DNA of 64,000 nt from Streptomyces asoensis (GTDB lineage Bacteria; Actinomycetota; Actinomycetes; Streptomycetales; Streptomycetaceae), in assembly GCF_013085465.1 (NCBI RefSeq), contig NZ_CP049838.1:7564001-7628000 (forward strand), given 5' to 3'. The position numbers were made by a program, and so were the translations under genes. A model generated the notes under the pieces. It saw nothing but the letters and a program-made list of their open reading frames with translations, had not been told where the DNA came from and made no database searches. Positions 60,588-64,000 of this stretch are shown one piece after another. Each line of letters starts with the position of its first letter. The stretch's first letter is position 1.

Positions 60588-61454
60588 TCACTCGTCCACA
60601 TCCTTCGGGGAGGGCGGCGGTGGAGGCGGCAGCGGCGGCTGTTGCTGTGGCTGTTGCTGTGGTTCTTGCTGTTGCTGTGGATTTTGTGGGAGCGGTTGCT
60701 GGGCTTTTTCCAGGAAGCGCAACAGCTCCACCGGGAACGGCAGGACGAGGGTGGAGTTCTTCTCCGCGGCGACCGCCACCACCGTCTGGAGCAGCCGCAG
60801 CTGGAGCGCGGCGGGCTGCTCCGACATCTCCTTCGCGGCCTCGGCGAGCTTCTTGGAGGCCTGGAGTTCGGCGTCGGCGTTGATGATCCTGGCCCGCCGC
60901 TCGCGGTCGGCCTCGGCCTGCCGGGCCATCGAGCGCTTCATCGTGTCCGGCAGGGACACGTCCTTGATCTCCACCCGGTCGATCTGCACGCCCCAGCCGA
61001 TGGCGGGGCTGTCGATCATCAGCTCCAGGCCCTCGTTGAGCTTCTCCCGGTTGGACAGCAGGTCGTCCAGCTCGCTCTTGCCGATGATCGACCGCAGGGA
61101 GGTCTGCGCCATCTGCGAGACGGCGAAGCGGTAGTCCTCGACGTTGATGATCGCGGCAGCCGCGTCCACCACCCGGAAGTACACCACCGCGTCGACCCGC
61201 ACGGTCACGTTGTCGCGGGTGATGCCCTCCTGGGCGGGAATCGGCATCGTCACGATCTGCATGTTGACCTTGCGCAGCCGGTCCACGGCCGGGACGACCA
61301 GGGTGAACCCCGGTGGGCGGACCTCGCCGCGCAGCCGGCCGAGCCGGAGGACGACCCCGCGTTCGTACTGCTTGACGACCCGCGCCGCCGCCGCGACATA
61401 CACGACGCCTCCGGCGGCGACCGCCGCGGCCACACCCAGCAGCTCCTGGAGCAT
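60588..61454 (-). CDS. Slipin/SPFH-domain membrane protein
   Basis: 288-residue stomatin-like protein: N-terminal hairpin helix (1-25), SPFH domain (about 30-190; RGVVLRLGRLRGEVRPPG, GITRDNVTVRVDAVVYFRV), a charged coiled coil (190-245) and a Gln/Pro-rich tail. SPFH proteins oligomerise on membranes and often partner NfeD proteases; no NfeD gene is adjacent. ATG with GGAGG. The tail is encoded by repeats of GTTGCTGTG-type codons. Confidence 0.88.
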   Translation of the reverse strand: MLQELLGVAAAVAAGGVVYVAAAARVVKQYERGVVLRLGRLRGEVRPPGFTLVVPAVDRLRKVNMQIVTMPIPAQEGITRDNVTVRVDAVVYFRVVDAAAAIINVEDYRFAVSQMAQTSLRSIIGKSELDDLLSNREKLNEGLELMIDSPAIGWGVQIDRVEIKDVSLPDTMKRSMARQAEADRERRARIINADAELQASKKLAEAAKEMSEQPAALQLRLLQTVVAVAAEKNSTLVLPFPVELLRFLEKAQQPLPQNPQQQQEPQQQPQQQPPLPPPPPPSPKDVDE

Positions 61455-61524
61455 GACGACCTCCTCGGCAAGAGGCCCGTAAGAGCGTTTCCGGCTGCTT
61501 CTGTCTGCCCTGTAACGATATGCC

Positions 61525-61570
61525 CGCCGTCCGGCCCGGGGCCACGCCCCGAGTCCCGGGCCGGACGGCG
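61525..61570 (-). terminator. Terminator of SulP gene
   Basis: Perfect 16-bp arms CGCCGTCCGGCCCGGG and CCCGGGCCGGACGGCG around a 14-nt loop, 12 bp past the SulP stop on the minus strand. Confidence 0.8.
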
Positions 61571-61581
61571 AGTGGTGCGGG

Positions 61582-63084
61582 CTACACGGTCGTCACCGGT
61601 TCCGTCACCTTCACCGGCTCCGTGCCGGCCGCACTGTGCCGCTCGGCCCAGGTCTCCAGTGCCGTACGGCAGGCGTGGTCGAGGTGGTGCAGACCGGAGA
61701 GGTCCAGCTCGACGGGGCGGTCCTGCGGGAGGGCCTCCAGGTTGTCGAGGATCTTCGGCAGACGCAGGAACGTCGCGTTGCCCGACAGATACGCCTGGAC
61801 GGGGCCGGCGCCCTTGTCGACGATCTCCAGCCTGAGGTGCGAGGCCTCCCAGGCCGTCTTGGCGACGGCCAGTGCGAGACCGATGAGAACACCCTCGAAC
61901 ATGCTGACCGCCACGATCGACACGGCCGTGACCACCAGGATCAGCGCCTCGCCGCGGTGCTCGCGCCACAGACCCACGATCGCCCGCACCGGCACGAGCT
62001 TGGCGCCCGCGTGCACGAGGATGCCGGCCAGTGCCGGGATGGGTATGTACGCCAGCACGTTCGGCAGCAGGGCCGCGAACAGCAGCAGCCACACGCCGTG
62101 CAGGACGCGCGACGCCTTCGTCCGCGCGCCCGCCTGCACGTTGGCCGCGCTGCGCACGATCACCGCGGTCATCGGCAGCGCGCCGAGCGCCCCGCAGATC
62201 GCGTTCCCCGCGCCCTGCGCCATCAGCTCCTTGTCGTACTCGGTGCGCGGACCGTCGTGCAGCCGGTCCACCGCCGCCGCGCTGAACAGCGACTCGGCGG
62301 ACGCGATCAGGGTGAACGCGACGATCGTGCCGAGCAGTCCGACGTGCGCCAGTTCGCCGAAGGAGCTCAGCGACGGAGGCTGGACGGAACCGAGCAGGCC
62401 CTGCACCTCGACCGTGGCCACGGGCAGGTTCAGCAGCAGGGCGGCGAGCGTCGCCAGGCCCACCGCGGCGAGCGGGCCGGGCACCGTGCGCACCTTCGCC
62501 GGCAACCGCTTCCACAACACGAGCACCGCGATGGTGCCGGCGCCGATCGCGAGCGAGGCCAGCGCGGAGGTGCTGCCGGCCGCGTCCACGAGGGCCTCGG
62601 GCAGTCCGGCGATCTTGCCGAGGCCGGACGTCGGCGCCTTGGCGCCCGCTACCGCGTACAGCTGACCGGCGATCAGCACCAGGCCGATTCCGGCCAGCAT
62701 GCCCTCGACGACCGAGACGGAGATGGCCCGGAAGTAGCGGCCCAGTTTCAGGGCGCCCATGGCGAGCTGGAGGACGCCCGTGGCGAGGACGATCACGCCG
62801 AGGGCGGGCAGGCCGAACTCCTGCACCGCCTCGAAGACCAGCACGGTCAGTCCGGCCGCCGGACCGGACACCTGGAGGGAGCTGCCCCGCAGCAGACCGG
62901 TGACGAGGCCGCCGACGATGCCGGTGACGAGCCCCAGCTCGGCCGGCACGCCGGAGGCCACGGCCACGCCCACACACAGCGGCAGCGCGACCAGGAAGAC
63001 GACGAGAGAGGCGGCGAAGTCCTGCCGCAGGTGGGGGAACCGGGCTATTCGCCCGGCGGGCTTCTGGTTCATCGTGGCGCTCAC
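61582..63084 (-). CDS. SulP-family anion transporter with STAS domain
   Basis: 500-residue membrane transporter with about 11-12 helices. The SulP N-terminal signature (FAASLVVFLVALPLCVGVAVASG) and the ALPMTAVIVRSAANVQAGARTK core segment are evident, followed by a C-terminal STAS domain (about 390-490, VELDLSGLHHLDHAC). Coupling to a carbonic anhydrase suggests bicarbonate rather than sulfate transport. The GTG overlaps the carbonic-anhydrase stop (GTGA); an ATG four codons later is an alternative start. Confidence 0.9.
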   Translation of the reverse strand: MSATMNQKPAGRIARFPHLRQDFAASLVVFLVALPLCVGVAVASGVPAELGLVTGIVGGLVTGLLRGSSLQVSGPAAGLTVLVFEAVQEFGLPALGVIVLATGVLQLAMGALKLGRYFRAISVSVVEGMLAGIGLVLIAGQLYAVAGAKAPTSGLGKIAGLPEALVDAAGSTSALASLAIGAGTIAVLVLWKRLPAKVRTVPGPLAAVGLATLAALLLNLPVATVEVQGLLGSVQPPSLSSFGELAHVGLLGTIVAFTLIASAESLFSAAAVDRLHDGPRTEYDKELMAQGAGNAICGALGALPMTAVIVRSAANVQAGARTKASRVLHGVWLLLFAALLPNVLAYIPIPALAGILVHAGAKLVPVRAIVGLWREHRGEALILVVTAVSIVAVSMFEGVLIGLALAVAKTAWEASHLRLEIVDKGAGPVQAYLSGNATFLRLPKILDNLEALPQDRPVELDLSGLHHLDHACRTALETWAERHSAAGTEPVKVTEPVTTV

Positions 63085-63662
63085 AGGGCCTCGAAGCCGT
63101 CGGTGTCCACGCGGTGTTCGCGTACGGCACCGGTGTGCACCTCGTAGTACCAGCCGCGCACCCGCAGCCGGCCGTCGGCCAGCCGCTTCTCCACGCACGG
63201 GTAGGAGCGCAGCCGCAGCAACTGGGCGAGTACATGGTTCTGCACCGCCCGCATGACCGTCGGGTCGTCGGGGTCGGCGGTCCCCGGTTCGTCCGCGGCG
63301 TGCGCGAGCCAGTCGCGTACGGCGGGGACGCCGTCGAGGTCGTCGCCGCGCACCAGCGCGCCGACGGCGCCGCAGTGCGAGTGGCCGCAGACGACGACGT
63401 CCTGGACGCCGAGCACCTCCACGGCGTACTCGATGGTGGCCGCCTCGCCGGTGGGGCGGTCGGAGCCGTAGGGGGGCACGATGTTGCCCGCGGTGCGCAG
63501 CTCGAAGAGCTCGCCGGGACGGGCGCCCGTGATCAGGGCGGGAACGACCCGCGAGTCGGAGCAGGTGATGAACAGGACCTGGGGGGACTGGCCATCTGCG
63601 AGTTTGGCGAACTCCTCAGGGCGCTGTCCGAACGTACGGGCGTTGTCGATGAGGGGCTGCAT
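63081..63662 (-). CDS. Beta-class carbonic anhydrase
   Basis: Zinc enzyme interconverting CO2 and bicarbonate, 193 residues. Zinc ligands Cys34 (ITCSDSR), His94 and Cys97 (CGHSHCGA), with the Asp36-Arg38 dyad; a Gly-Asn motif (AGNIV) completes the site. The ATG was chosen for AGGAGGAG upstream; the frame is open 18 codons further. Forms an overlapping pair with the SulP gene. Confidence 0.94.
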   Translation of the reverse strand: MQPLIDNARTFGQRPEEFAKLADGQSPQVLFITCSDSRVVPALITGARPGELFELRTAGNIVPPYGSDRPTGEAATIEYAVEVLGVQDVVVCGHSHCGAVGALVRGDDLDGVPAVRDWLAHAADEPGTADPDDPTVMRAVQNHVLAQLLRLRSYPCVEKRLADGRLRVRGWYYEVHTGAVREHRVDTDGFEAL

Positions 63663-63753
63663 GACGTGGTGACTCCTCCTGGCGCGCCGTGGGGGCGCGT
63701 CGGATGTGCAGGACACAGGACAGGTGGGGGAACTGCTGTTCTGCTCTGCTCTC

Positions 63754-64000
63754 TCAGCAGCGGAAGACCTGGAGGGCCGCCGGAGAGTGGGCCGCCGAGG
63801 ATCTCGACGAGCGGTGATAGGGGTCGCCGGGCCGGGGCGGCTGATGCGCGGCCGCGGGATCCTGCGCCAGCAGCGCGCGCTCGGGCTCCTGGGGTGTGGA
63901 GGCGGCCGAGGCGGAGGTGGTGGCGCGGTGGCGGTCGCGGGTGCGCAGGGGGTCGGCGGGGCCGCCGGAGCGGTCGCAGTCGCGGAACGTGGCGATCTCG
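63754..64000 (-). CDS. Possible C-terminal fragment of an unidentified protein
   Basis: An open minus-strand frame of about 82 codons enters from the right edge and ends in FRC-stop. Codon third positions are G/C-rich as in real genes. The residues are Ala/Pro/Arg/Ser-rich and low in complexity, like a disordered C-terminal tail; no domain is visible. It would lie directly upstream of the carbonic anhydrase gene. Whether it is translated cannot be decided without the adjacent sequence. Confidence 0.35.
   Translation of the reverse strand, partial: EIATFRDCDRSGGPADPLRTRDRHRATTSASAASTPQEPERALLAQDPAAAHQPPRPGDPYHRSSRSSAAHSPAALQVFRC

Noticed and set aside
1..64000. CRISPR array, tRNA/rRNA genes, insertion sequences, phage attachment sites
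   Set aside because: No regularly spaced 24-40-bp repeats, no cloverleaf or rRNA motif, and no transposase or integrase coding region were found on reading both strands.

Overview
The window is high-GC actinobacterial DNA, almost certainly from a Streptomyces chromosome. Codon third positions are strongly G/C, GTG starts and 4-bp start/stop overlaps are common, and the order ngcEFG - rok7B7 - xylFGH - dxs, then whiI - DUF3000 - hemE and hemY - hemQ, is the one I know from Streptomyces coelicolor. No rRNA, tRNA, insertion sequence, phage gene or CRISPR array was seen. Identifications rest on reading the translated sequences; no searches were run.

Positions 1-39400 are dominated by carbohydrate uptake and breakdown. 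A truncated LplB/YtcP/lipoprotein transporter operon runs into a GH39 glycosidase, a YesL-like (DUF624) membrane protein and a GH42 beta-galactosidase, and meets a GH67 alpha-glucuronidase head-on (1-9848): probably a glucuronoxylan/aldouronate utilisation locus. A small secreted protein and a very large secreted GH92 alpha-mannosidase follow. Divergent from it lie ngcEFG (N-acetylglucosamine/chitobiose uptake), the ROK regulator rok7B7 and the xylose transporter xylFGH. After dxs, an amino-acid permease, a NYN/PIN-like protein, an unknown repeat protein and the fatty-acid oxidation pair fadA-fadB comes a second sugar locus: LacI regulator and GH2 beta-mannosidase divergent from a CUT1 transporter (32623-39367). 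None of the three CUT1 transport operons encodes an ATPase, so they presumably share one encoded elsewhere.

Positions 39466-50000 are core functions: RNase D, the sporulation regulator WhiI, DUF3000, hemE, a rhomboid protease, a CoA-disulfide-reductase-like flavoprotein, a DUF4349 lipoprotein, and hemY-hemQ of the coproporphyrin-dependent haem route.

Positions 49912-64000 hold a secreted S33 aminopeptidase, then a three-gene set (TIGR04222 membrane protein, DUF4142 protein, DUF692/MNIO enzyme with a fused C-terminal domain) that is the best candidate here for poorly described chemistry. Next come a Pth2-like hydrolase, a two-gene ABC exporter, a small zinc-ribbon protein, a lipoprotein polysaccharide deacetylase, a Tat-exported PhoX-type phosphatase, a slipin, and an overlapping SulP transporter/beta-carbonic anhydrase pair.

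Regulatory DNA is unusually readable: several very strong hairpins at gene ends, single dyads at the GH92, ngcE, xylF, fadA and mannosidase promoters, and three intergenic clusters of a LacI-like core (AANCGNTT).
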